Part shown: piece by piece, positions 42,709 through 51,167 of the stretch
Layout: the number at the start of each line of letters is the position of its first letter
Numbering within the stretch: position 1 is the stretch's first letter
From: a bacterium
GTDB taxonomy: Bacteria > Bacteroidota > Ignavibacteria > Kapaibacteriales > UBA7675
DNA length: 64,000 nucleotides
Assembly (NCBI GenBank): GCA_030430495.1
Contig: JAUIKM010000004.1
Coordinates: 166,821-230,820 of the forward strand
Reading direction: 5' to 3'
Made by a program: the position numbers and the translations under genes
The notes under the pieces: generated by a model
What the model saw: only the letters and a program-made list of their open reading frames with translations
Database searches by the model: none
Told to the model about the DNA's origin: nothing

Positions 42709-43496
42709 GTGTCGGCCTCCCCGCCCTCGCCGCGCGCCAGTTTAAATTCATCCAGCGGACTGCGCTGCGCCTGAATAAATTCGCGCACAAAGTCGTTGGC
42801 CGGGTCGTCCAGCAGCGCGCGCATCGGGCCGGTCTGCACGATGCGCCCCTGTCGCATCAATACAATGCGGTCGCCCAGGTATGCGGCCTCGCCCAGGTCA
42901 TGCGTCACCAGCACGACGGTTTTGTGGAGGCGCGCAAAGATGTCGCGCAGGTCGCGCTGCAGGTCGCTGCGGATCATGGGATCCAGCGCTCCGAGCGGCT
43001 CGTCCAGCAGCAGCAGATCCGGGTCGAGCATCAAAGCGCGCATCAGGCTGACGCGCTGGCGCTGCCCGCCGGAGAGTTCCAGCGGAAAACGCGCAAGGCC
43101 GCCCGGCGGAAACCCCGTCAGCTCGCAGAGTTCGGCGACGCGTTGATCTACTTCGTCCGCGGGCAGACGCAAGTGGCGCGCCATGATGTCGATATTGGCG
43201 CGCGCGTTCAGGTGCGGAAAGAGGCCGCCCTCCTGGATCACGTAGCCGATTGCGCGGCGGCGCTCGGCGATGGCGGCGGGCGTCAGCGCCGCACCGTCGA
43301 TGCGAATCTCGCCCGCGTCGGGCTGCTCCAGCCCCACCAGCGTGCGCAGCAAGGTCGATTTGCCGCAGCCGCTCGGACCGATCAGCACCGTCGTGGCTCC
43401 GGCCGGAACGATCAGGTCCACGTCCTGCAGTGCACGGACGCCGCCGAACCGTTTGTCGATGCGCCGCAATTCGATGTTGGGAGAAGTTTTCATCAA
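42705..43496 (-). CDS. osmoprotectant ABC transporter ATP-binding protein (OpuCA/ProV-like)
   Basis: A 263-residue ATPase. Walker [10 protein letters not shown] at 40-48, Q-loop YVIQEGGLFPHLNARANI, signature LSGGQRQRVSLMRALML, Walker B LLLLDEPLGALDPMIR, H-loop VLVTHDLGEAAYLGDRIVLM. The YVIQ(E/D)GGLFPH stretch is diagnostic of OpuCA/ProV-type subunits. There are no CBS domains after it, unlike ProV, so any ionic-strength sensing by CBS is absent. It is coupled by a 4-base overlap to the fused binding protein-permease gene, completing a two-gene transporter. Confidence 0.94.
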   Translation of the reverse strand: MMKTSPNIELRRIDKRFGGVRALQDVDLIVPAGATTVLIGPSGCGKSTLLRTLVGLEQPDAGEIRIDGAALTPAAIAERRRAIGYVIQEGGLFPHLNARANIDIMARHLRLPADEVDQRVAELCELTGFPPGGLARFPLELSGGQRQRVSLMRALMLDPDLLLLDEPLGALDPMIRSDLQRDLRDIFARLHKTVVLVTHDLGEAAYLGDRIVLMRQGRIVQTGPMRALLDDPANDFVREFIQAQRSPLDEFKLARGEGGEADT

Positions 43497-43778
43497 TGGT
43501 TTTTCGGGTGGCCGCGAAACTGTCGGCGGGCGGAGACGCCGCGCGGGCGGATGAGAAAAATGCCGTCGCGCGCGGACTTAACAGGCGGCGCACTCAGACG
43601 GAGCGCAGAAGTGTTAACAAACCGCGCGGCTCCGAATGTACGCCAAAAAAATCGGACAGGCAATCGACGCGCTGTGCGGCCCCGGACAGACCGGGTGTTT
43701 AAGTGCCGGACTGAGCGCGTGACAGTTCGGCGAACAGGCGGCTTTGCGCTCATTAAACAGCGTGGTTAACAAGAAAAT

Positions 43779-45176
43779 TCAAGGGGATTTTTGAGGGAAG
43801 TGACAGGCGACGTTTTTGCGCGCCTTGCTCTCACCCGCACGGCCGTTAACAGATTCCGCGGCCTCCCCCGCCTCCACGGGATCGTCTTCCGCCGGCGTAG
43901 GATCGCGGCGCTCGAAGGGACGAACGATGAGGCGCGTTCCGCGGTCGTAGCTGAAGTAATTCCAGATCCAGTTGACGAGCACAACCAGGCGATTGCGGAA
44001 ACCGATCAGGTACATGATGTGCACAAACATCCACATCAGCCAGGCGAAAAATCCGCTGAAACGCAGCTTGCCGACTTCCACGACGGCGCGGTTGCGGCCT
44101 ACCGTGGCCATCGAACCTTTGTCCTTATAGAGAAATGGTTTCTGCTCGCGCTGCTCAAATTGGCGGATCAAATTATCGCCCAGGCGCTCGGCCTGTTGAA
44201 TGGCGACGGGAGCGACCATCGGGTGCCCCGCCGGGTAAACTTCCGTAGACATCAGCGCGGCGTCGCCGACGGCATAAATGTTTTCCTGCCCCTCGACGCG
44301 GTTGTAGCGGTCGACGCGCAGGCGCCGATCCCCTTCGTATTCCCGCACGACACCTTCCACGCCGCGTCCCAGCACGCCGGCGGACCAGATCAGCGTTTCA
44401 GCGCGCAGTTCGGCATTGGCGTTGCAGCGGATATGCGGCCGCTCGTAGTCCCGCACGCGCGTGTTGAGCCAGACTTCCACGCCCAGCTTGCGCAGGTCCT
44501 CGGCGGCGTGGCGCGAAGCTTCTTCTGACATTGTCGGCAGCACGCGTCCGGCGGCCTCGATCAGGTGAATGCGCATGCGACGGATATCCAGCTCGGGATA
44601 GTCGCGCGGCAAAATGTGTTTTTTCAACTCGGCCAGCGCCCCGGCGGTTTCCACCCCGGTCGGTCCCGCCCCGACAATCGCAAAGGTCATCAGCGCCTCG
44701 CGCTGCGCCACGTCGGAGCTCAGCAGCGCTTTCTCAAAATTCTGCAGAATCAGCGAGCGCAGGTCGAGCGCTTCCGGAATATTTTTCAGCCCCAGGCTGT
44801 TTTTTGCTATCGATTCAATGCCAAAGTAGTTGGTCTCGCTGCCCGTGGCAATCACCAGAATGTCGTAGCGGATGTGGCCGATACTTGTGTAAACCACCTG
44901 CTCCCGACTGTCGACGCGCTGCACTTCGGCCATGCGAAAAATGAGGTTTTTCTGGTCTTTGAAGAGTTTGCGCAGTGGAAAAGCGATGGAATCCGGCTCG
45001 AGTCCGGCGGTGGCCACTTGATAGAGCAGCGGCTGGAAGGTGTGGTAGTTGTCGACGTCGAACAGCAGCACCTGCGCGTCGGCGTTGCGCAATTTTTTGG
45101 CCAGCGTGATCCCCGCAAATCCGCCGCCGACAATCACGATGCGCGGCAGCGTCGTATCGGGAACGTTGACTTTCAT
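43779..45176 (-). CDS. ndh: type II NADH dehydrogenase (NDH-2 family)
   Basis: A 465-residue FAD flavoprotein that passes electrons from NADH to quinone at the membrane. Start chosen at 45176 because AAGGAG lies six bases upstream; two earlier in-frame starts (to 45212) add 12 residues. FAD-binding GGGFAG at 17-22, DNYHTFQPLLYQVATAGLEPD (typical NDH-2), ATGSETNYFG, a second dinucleotide motif AIVGAGPTGVETAGALAEL, YAVGDAA near 290, and a C-terminal amphipathic or membrane part (FFAWLMWMFVHIMYLIGFRNRLVVLVNWIWNYF). Single gene with no complex I genes nearby. Confidence 0.93.
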   Translation of the reverse strand: MKVNVPDTTLPRIVIVGGGFAGITLAKKLRNADAQVLLFDVDNYHTFQPLLYQVATAGLEPDSIAFPLRKLFKDQKNLIFRMAEVQRVDSREQVVYTSIGHIRYDILVIATGSETNYFGIESIAKNSLGLKNIPEALDLRSLILQNFEKALLSSDVAQREALMTFAIVGAGPTGVETAGALAELKKHILPRDYPELDIRRMRIHLIEAAGRVLPTMSEEASRHAAEDLRKLGVEVWLNTRVRDYERPHIRCNANAELRAETLIWSAGVLGRGVEGVVREYEGDRRLRVDRYNRVEGQENIYAVGDAALMSTEVYPAGHPMVAPVAIQQAERLGDNLIRQFEQREQKPFLYKDKGSMATVGRNRAVVEVGKLRFSGFFAWLMWMFVHIMYLIGFRNRLVVLVNWIWNYFSYDRGTRLIVRPFERRDPTPAEDDPVEAGEAAESVNGRAGESKARKNVACHFPQKSP

Positions 45177-45368
45177 GTCGCTCTCCTTCATTGGTGTCAC
45201 AACCCAGCCCAATGACGCATGTGATCGCCGCTCCGTGCACGTATCGGCTCTTTATGAGCGCTGCGCTTTTCTTTTGTTCGTCAGCGCTGTATCAGCCGCG
45301 GGTCGGCGAGCGGCGTCACGGTGCACCGGGTGCGGAACGGCGGGTCCGTCTCCGCGACGCCATGCCGC

Positions 45369-46571
45369 TCAGGCCGCGGGTTCGTCCCCGGAGACGTCGG
45401 AATTGTTCTCCGCTTCGTCACCATGCGCCTCACGCGGCAGAACAACGGTCACGGCCGTGCCGGCATTCTCCTCGCTCTGAATGCGCACGCTGCCGCCGTG
45501 CAGTTCAACAAAGGCCTTGACGATGGGCAGCCCGAGGCCGACGCCCGTTTCTCCGTCCGTACCGAAGCGCTGGTGTTTGCCGAACTTCTTAAACAAATCG
45601 CTTTTAAACTTGTCCGGGATGCCGATGCCGTCGTCTGCCACGCGTATGTTCACCGTGTCCGAACCTGTGTCAAGATTGAATTCGATGACGATCAGACCGC
45701 CGTTCGGCGTGAACTTGATGGCGTTCGACACCAGATTGTTAATCACCTGGATCAGCTTGGGTTCGTCGGCCACCATGTCGAGCCGCTCCGGCCCCAGCGC
45801 GTTAAGCGCAATTGACTTGTGCTGCGCCAGCCGCTGGAAGTTGCCAATGATTTTGGAGATGACCTTCGAGAGGTCGATGCGATAGAGATTGAGGCCGACT
45901 TCACTGGTCGACTCAATGCGCGTGATGTTTAACAGGTCATTGACGAGTTTGTTGAGGTTTTCAACGGTATCGAAAATCGACTTGGCAAAATCGCGCACGG
46001 TCGCTTCGTCGCGCGCATCGGATTCGCTGTACAGAATTTTCGCCAGTCCCTTGATGCCGGCCAGCGGGCTGCGCAGATCGTGACTGACAATTTGCAGGAC
46101 GCGGTTTTTCTCCTGGTTTAACTTTTCCAGGCGCTGATTGGCTTGCAGCAGCTCGGCCTGCGAGCGTTGCAGGTCGTCCTGCAGCAGTTTCATGGCCGCC
46201 AGATTCTGCACTTTGTACATCAGTTCGTCGACATCGTATGGTTTGACCAGGTAGTCGACGGCGCCCAGTTGCAGGCCCTTTTCGATTGAATCGGACTGAC
46301 GCAGCGCGGAGAGAAAGAGGAAAGGCGTGTGGCGCGCGCGCTCAATGGTGCGGGCTTCGCGCAGCACGTCGTAACCGTCCATTTCCGGCATGAGGATGTC
46401 GCAGATCACTATGGTGTAATCGTGCTGCGTCATCAGTTCCAGACCGTCTTTGCCCATTGCGGCCTCGTCGACGGTGATATTCGGTATCTCGTCTTCCAGG
46501 TCCAGCCGCAGCAATTTGCGGTTGTCCGGCAGGTCGTCAATTATCAGCAGTCGCAGTGAAGCCGAGTCCAT
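45369..46571 (-). CDS. response regulator-histidine kinase hybrid
   Basis: A 400-residue soluble protein. Receiver domain at 7-125 with acidic pair DD and phosphoacceptor Asp58 (VICDILMPEMDG), Lys110 in YLVKPYD; a short coiled coil (130-155); HisKA with His164 in IVSHDLRSPLAGI; HATPase about 270-385 with N box NLVSNAIKFTPNGG, DDGIGIPDKF, GVGLGLPIVKAFVELHGG. The acidic tail has no domain. Having the receiver in front of the kinase suggests it is controlled by another kinase, possibly the propeller kinase whose gene ends 134 bases upstream. Confidence 0.93.
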   Translation of the reverse strand: MDSASLRLLIIDDLPDNRKLLRLDLEDEIPNITVDEAAMGKDGLELMTQHDYTIVICDILMPEMDGYDVLREARTIERARHTPFLFLSALRQSDSIEKGLQLGAVDYLVKPYDVDELMYKVQNLAAMKLLQDDLQRSQAELLQANQRLEKLNQEKNRVLQIVSHDLRSPLAGIKGLAKILYSESDARDEATVRDFAKSIFDTVENLNKLVNDLLNITRIESTSEVGLNLYRIDLSKVISKIIGNFQRLAQHKSIALNALGPERLDMVADEPKLIQVINNLVSNAIKFTPNGGLIVIEFNLDTGSDTVNIRVADDGIGIPDKFKSDLFKKFGKHQRFGTDGETGVGLGLPIVKAFVELHGGSVRIQSEENAGTAVTVVLPREAHGDEAENNSDVSGDEPAA

Positions 46572-46705
46572 GGCTCCTCCAAATTCAGTGCATATCGCAG
46601 AAAAATCACAACTATCGCGGTACTCGAATCAGTGATGCGAGATTCACGGTGCTGAATCGCTGTACGCCGCTTGTTCTGCCGCGCCCCGGCCTGCGCGGCG
46701 CGTAA

Positions 46706-49700
46706 CTACAGCCCGGCAGCCATTGGCCCCGATCCCGTTCCGGGAACGGTCGACGAGTCCGCCTCGCCGTCGGATACGGATGCAGAGCCTGCATCCGCCT
46801 GTACTTCCGTGCCATTGTCGTTTGCGCCATTGCGCTCGTCGCCGTCGGTCTCTTCAGCCACGGCGGCCGGTAAAATTACTTCAAACGTCGCGCCCCGGCC
46901 CGGACTCGACTCCACCAGAATGTCGCCCTGCATGCCCCGGCTCAGCCGTTTGGCGATGGCCAGTCCAAGACCAATGCCGCCTTTCAACTGGTCGTGACGC
47001 GGGTTGGCCTGTTCAAATTCGCCAAAAATGCTGCCCAGTTTGTCAGCTGCAATCCCCGGCCCGGTATCGCTTACGGCCAGGCCGACGTAGTGCATGTCGT
47101 TGTGGCGCAGGGCGCGGAACGACAGCGTCACGGATCCCTCCGCGGTAAACTTGACTGCATTGCCGACGATGTTGTGCAGAATCTGGCGCAGGCGTTCCTC
47201 GTCGCACATCATCGGCTGGGCATGTTCCTCGCGCAGGACCAGCTGCAACTTGTGTTCGTCGGCCGCCGGCATCCACTCGTGCAGCACGGCGCGGCAGACG
47301 TTGACCGGGTCAACGGATTGAATCGTATAGCGGATGCGCCCGCTCTCGATCGAGGAATAATCCAGAATTTCGTTGATCATCTGCAACAGGCGATGGCTGT
47401 TCTGGTAGACCGTTTCGAGCGAGTTGCGCCCGGCTTCGCCCAGCTCTTCGCCGGTGCGGCGGATCAGCCGACGCGTAAAACCGATGATCGAGTTCATCGG
47501 CGTGCGCAGTTCGTGCGTCACATTGGCCAGGAACTCGGACTTGGCGCGGCTGGCCTCTTCGGCTTCGCGTTTGGCGCGCTCCAGATCCACGTTCATGCGC
47601 TCGATTTTTTCTTTCTCGCGCCGCAGTCGTTCTTTCTGTTCCACCAACGCCTGCGTCCGCTCCGCCACGCTGCTTTCAAGCAACTGATTGCGCGCCTGTT
47701 CGCGGCGCACGCGCACGGCGGCAAGCAGGAAAATGAGCAGACCGCTCATCACGATCGAACCGGCGATAAACAGCGGCTTCTGCCATAAAGGCGGCAAAAT
47801 CTCAAAGACATGTGAAGCCGGCTCGCTCCACTCGCGCCCGACAATCCGCGCACGCACCAGGAAGTTGTACTGCCCCGCCGGCAGATCCGGATATGTGACG
47901 CTGCGTTTCTCCGTTACCGAAGACCACTCGCCCTGAAGTCCTTCCAGACGGTACTGGTACTCCAGGTTGTTCGGCTGGCTCAGACTAACGCCCTCAAAGT
48001 CAAAGGAGATAAAGTTCTCTCCGTAGTCCAGCGATGCAGCCTGCGGCAGCGTTGTATCCTGAAAAAAGACCTTGATGCCGGAGATATTGATCGTAGGAAC
48101 CACGTAGTTGTCGAAATCGAGCGAGGACTGGTAGTGCACCGCACCGCCGACCGTCCCGAACCAGACGTCGCCGTTGTCCTGGCGGAAAATCGCATTGTCC
48201 AGCATTTCCATGCCGTAGAAGCCGCTGCCGGGACCGTAGAAATACCACTCGTCCTTGTCGATGCTGTAGCGGTTCAGGCCGGTTTCAGTCGATACCCAGA
48301 GCGAGTTCTGCACGCTGTCGTAAATCACCGCGCGCAGGTTGTTGGACGAAAGCCCGTCAAGCGTTGCAAATTTCTTGAAGGCCTTGTTGTTGTAGGTAAA
48401 CAGTCCGTCGCCCTCAGTCCCGAACCACAGTCGTCCGCCGAGGTCTTCCGTAATGGCGCGGATTGGTTTGAGGCTGAATCCCTGTTCGCGCCCGAAGGTC
48501 TCGATGTCCTCGCCGCGGATGCGCATCGCGCCGGCGTCCAGCGTGCCGAACCACATGTCGCCGCGGGAATCTCTAAACACATCGGTGATCGCGTTGCTGG
48601 AAAGCCCGTCTTTTTTGGAGTATGACGTGATGCTCCGCGTCGTGGCGTCGTAGCGGCAGACGCCCCGCCCGCCGGTGCCGAACCACAGGTTGCCGTCGTC
48701 ATCCGCGCTTATCGACAGTACATTGGACAGCGAGCCATTCGGATCGGTGATGAGTTGCATCGAGGCGTTGTCGGGATTCAATTTGTTAATCCCATCGCCG
48801 CGCGTTCCAATCCACAGCATGCCCTTTTTGTCTTCGTAGATCGACAGCACCGCGTTGTCGGAGAGGCCGTTCGCCGTCGAATAATGGTTGACCAGTTCGC
48901 GGCTGCTTCCGTCGTCGCTTACAGCAATTTCCGCCAGCCCCTCTTCGGTGCCGAACCAGTAGTGTCCGCGGCTGTCAACAATAATGCTGAGCACGCGATT
49001 GCTGGGCAGTTTATCATCCGTTGAATACACGGAAAACGCTTCCGAGTTAAGGCGGGAAACACCGCCGCCCAGCGTGCCGAACCACATGTTGCCTTCGCGG
49101 TCCTCGGCGATCGACAGCACCTGATCCTCCGCCAGCCCGTTCTCTTTTTTGAACGTCACAAACATGCGCTTGCCGGACTCGCCCGGACGATGCGTGCGCG
49201 AAACGCCGCCGCCAAAAGTTCCGGCCCAGACGCGGCCAAAATGATCTTCAAACAGCGTGTAGACAAAGTTGTGTCCCAATCCGGAGGAGGTGTTAAACAC
49301 CTGAAGTTTAACCTCGTCAAAGTCGAGGTTGTGCGGCGGATCGGCTACGCGCACAACGCCCTGGTCCATCGTGCCGATCCAGATTGATCCGTCGGAGGCT
49401 TCCAGCACGCAGCGGATGAGGTTGGACGGCATGCCCATCGATTTGTCGAGCATGCGCGACTTGATGCGCCGTTTTCCATTTTCCACCACCTCTTCACAAA
49501 TACAGACTCCCTGCTCGGTGCCCAGCCAGAGCTGCCCCGACGCCGACTGCTGAATGGCAAAAATGCCCATGCTGCAGAGGCCGTCCTCGGTGCCGAGCAA
49601 TTCCATCAATTGTCCATCAAGGCGCAGCAATCCGCCGCCGAGGGTGCCGAACCAAAACACGCCGTCGCGCCCCTGGTGCACCGAGCGGATGATTTCCCCG

Positions 49701-50083
49701 CTTAACAACTCTTCGACGTCAACATTGCTGTAATTGCCGTCGGCGTAGCGGCCGATAACGCCATTGTCGTGCCCCAGCCACAGCGCGCCGTTGCGATCAA
49801 TAATGCCGGACTTGATGCTGTTGTTGCCGCCGCTTTGACCGGCGATCCGGTGGAATTTGCGTCCGTCGTAGCGCACCAGGCCGTTGCCCGTGCCGATCCA
49901 GAGAATTCCCTGTTGATCGCTGAACATGACCGAGGCGGTTAAACTCGGCATGCCCTCTTCCACTCCGAAGGTCCGGAAGCGATAACTCTGCGCGTCCATG
50001 GCGCTGTTAAACAACAGCATTGCCGTGGCGCAGAGCATTGCGATCAACAAAAAGCGCGGCGACAGCAGAACACGGGTTTTCAT
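46706..50083 (-). CDS. two-component propeller sensor histidine kinase (HTCS-like, no output domain)
   Basis: An 1125-residue membrane kinase. Signal or anchor at 1-30; about 14 Reg_prop repeats form two beta-propellers at 35-680 (GLVRYDGRKFHRI, REGNMWFGTLGGGVSRL, SRGDMWFGTLDAGAMRI); a Y_Y_Y domain about 690-765 (LEYQYRLEGLQGEWSSV, AGQYNFLVRA); a membrane segment near 775-795; coiled coil; HisKA with His857 (LANVTHELRTPMNSI); HATPase about 965-1085 (NIVGNAVKFTAEGS, DTGPGIAADKL, GIGLGLAIAKRL). Similar hybrid sensors of Bacteroidota also carry receiver and AraC domains; those are missing here. The start overlaps the YpdA gene stop by four bases. Confidence 0.94.
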   Translation of the reverse strand: MKTRVLLSPRFLLIAMLCATAMLLFNSAMDAQSYRFRTFGVEEGMPSLTASVMFSDQQGILWIGTGNGLVRYDGRKFHRIAGQSGGNNSIKSGIIDRNGALWLGHDNGVIGRYADGNYSNVDVEELLSGEIIRSVHQGRDGVFWFGTLGGGLLRLDGQLMELLGTEDGLCSMGIFAIQQSASGQLWLGTEQGVCICEEVVENGKRRIKSRMLDKSMGMPSNLIRCVLEASDGSIWIGTMDQGVVRVADPPHNLDFDEVKLQVFNTSSGLGHNFVYTLFEDHFGRVWAGTFGGGVSRTHRPGESGKRMFVTFKKENGLAEDQVLSIAEDREGNMWFGTLGGGVSRLNSEAFSVYSTDDKLPSNRVLSIIVDSRGHYWFGTEEGLAEIAVSDDGSSRELVNHYSTANGLSDNAVLSIYEDKKGMLWIGTRGDGINKLNPDNASMQLITDPNGSLSNVLSISADDDGNLWFGTGGRGVCRYDATTRSITSYSKKDGLSSNAITDVFRDSRGDMWFGTLDAGAMRIRGEDIETFGREQGFSLKPIRAITEDLGGRLWFGTEGDGLFTYNNKAFKKFATLDGLSSNNLRAVIYDSVQNSLWVSTETGLNRYSIDKDEWYFYGPGSGFYGMEMLDNAIFRQDNGDVWFGTVGGAVHYQSSLDFDNYVVPTINISGIKVFFQDTTLPQAASLDYGENFISFDFEGVSLSQPNNLEYQYRLEGLQGEWSSVTEKRSVTYPDLPAGQYNFLVRARIVGREWSEPASHVFEILPPLWQKPLFIAGSIVMSGLLIFLLAAVRVRREQARNQLLESSVAERTQALVEQKERLRREKEKIERMNVDLERAKREAEEASRAKSEFLANVTHELRTPMNSIIGFTRRLIRRTGEELGEAGRNSLETVYQNSHRLLQMINEILDYSSIESGRIRYTIQSVDPVNVCRAVLHEWMPAADEHKLQLVLREEHAQPMMCDEERLRQILHNIVGNAVKFTAEGSVTLSFRALRHNDMHYVGLAVSDTGPGIAADKLGSIFGEFEQANPRHDQLKGGIGLGLAIAKRLSRGMQGDILVESSPGRGATFEVILPAAVAEETDGDERNGANDNGTEVQADAGSASVSDGEADSSTVPGTGSGPMAAGL

Positions 50084-51069
50084 CGGGAGCCGGCAGCTAT
50101 TCGTTCAATGATTGGCCGGGCGTGTTTGCGCCCGTTTTCTATGAAAATATTCCAGGTTTCACATCCACAGACAACTGAGCCGGCGACGTAGAGTCCCGGC
50201 ACATTTGTCTCAAAATTGTCCGGGTCGTAGGTCGGCACCAGCGTTTCGTCGTCGACCGTCACGCCGCTTGAGCGGAGCAGCTGTTCGTCGGGACGGTAGC
50301 CGATGTGTTTAATCACGTAGTCGGCCGCGATTGTGTCGACGCTCCCATCCACCGAATTGCGCAGCGTTATTGTCTTCGCTCCGATCTCCTGCACAACCGT
50401 GTTGAACAGGGCCTTTATCTCGCCTTTGTTTATCCGGTTGCGAATATCTGGCACGATCCAGTATTTGACCGAAGAACCGAGGTCCGCACCGCGGTGCACC
50501 AAAGTAACGTCCGCGCCGTTGCGGAACAATTCCAGCGCCGTTTCCACCGCGGAGTTTCGACCGCCGATAACACAAACTTTGGCGCGCGTGTATTCGTAGG
50601 GCTCCTCGTAGTACGCCCGCACATGCGCCTGATCCTCACCCGCCACGCCCAGCATATTGGTGTTGTCAAAATAGCCGGTGGCCAGCACGACATTGCGCGC
50701 CGTGAAAATGCCGTTGGAACTTTCCACCTCAAACAGATCACCAGTGCGGCGGATGCCCAGCACTGTGCAGCGCAGACTGATTTTAAGGTCAAAATAGTCG
50801 ACGACGCGGCGGTAGTACACCAGCACTTCGGTGCGTTTGGGACGTGTTTCGACGCAGGCAAAGGGCAGGTCGCCCAGTTCGAGAAGTTCCGGAGTGGAAA
50901 AAAAGGTCATGCTGCGCGGAAAGCGGCGGATCGAGTCGGTCAGCGCGCCTTTTTCGAGGATGTGGTAAGTCAGCCCGGCTGCGCGCGCTTCGATGCCGCA
51001 CGACAGGCCGGTGGGACCTCCGCCGACGATCAATACATCGACAATTTCCTGTTTGTTTGTTGCCGCCAA
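50080..51069 (-). CDS. ypdA: YpdA-family FAD disulfide reductase (putative bacillithiol disulfide reductase)
   Basis: A 329-residue flavoprotein of the YpdA/Bdr family, related to thioredoxin reductase but without its CxxC active site. FAD motif DVLIVGGGPTGLSCGIEA near 10-27, FPRSMTFFSTPELLE (typical of YpdA), ATGYFDNTNMLGVAGED, NADPH-binding VCVIGGRNSAVETALEL, and YVAGSVVCGCETWNIFIENGRKHA near the C-terminus. In the known enzymes a single Cys and NADPH reduce bacillithiol disulfide; the CGC near residue 308 could supply it. Its coupling to a propeller kinase gene is unusual. Confidence 0.9.
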   Translation of the reverse strand: MAATNKQEIVDVLIVGGGPTGLSCGIEARAAGLTYHILEKGALTDSIRRFPRSMTFFSTPELLELGDLPFACVETRPKRTEVLVYYRRVVDYFDLKISLRCTVLGIRRTGDLFEVESSNGIFTARNVVLATGYFDNTNMLGVAGEDQAHVRAYYEEPYEYTRAKVCVIGGRNSAVETALELFRNGADVTLVHRGADLGSSVKYWIVPDIRNRINKGEIKALFNTVVQEIGAKTITLRNSVDGSVDTIAADYVIKHIGYRPDEQLLRSSGVTVDDETLVPTYDPDNFETNVPGLYVAGSVVCGCETWNIFIENGRKHARPIIERIAAGSR

Positions 51070-51167
51070 ATCGCTCTCTCTTCCGCTCTGCCTGTTTAAT
51101 CCAAGGCCTAAAATAGAAAAATTGGCGTGAATTGCCGCTGCACACGGATGTGCGGAGAGCCGGTGGA

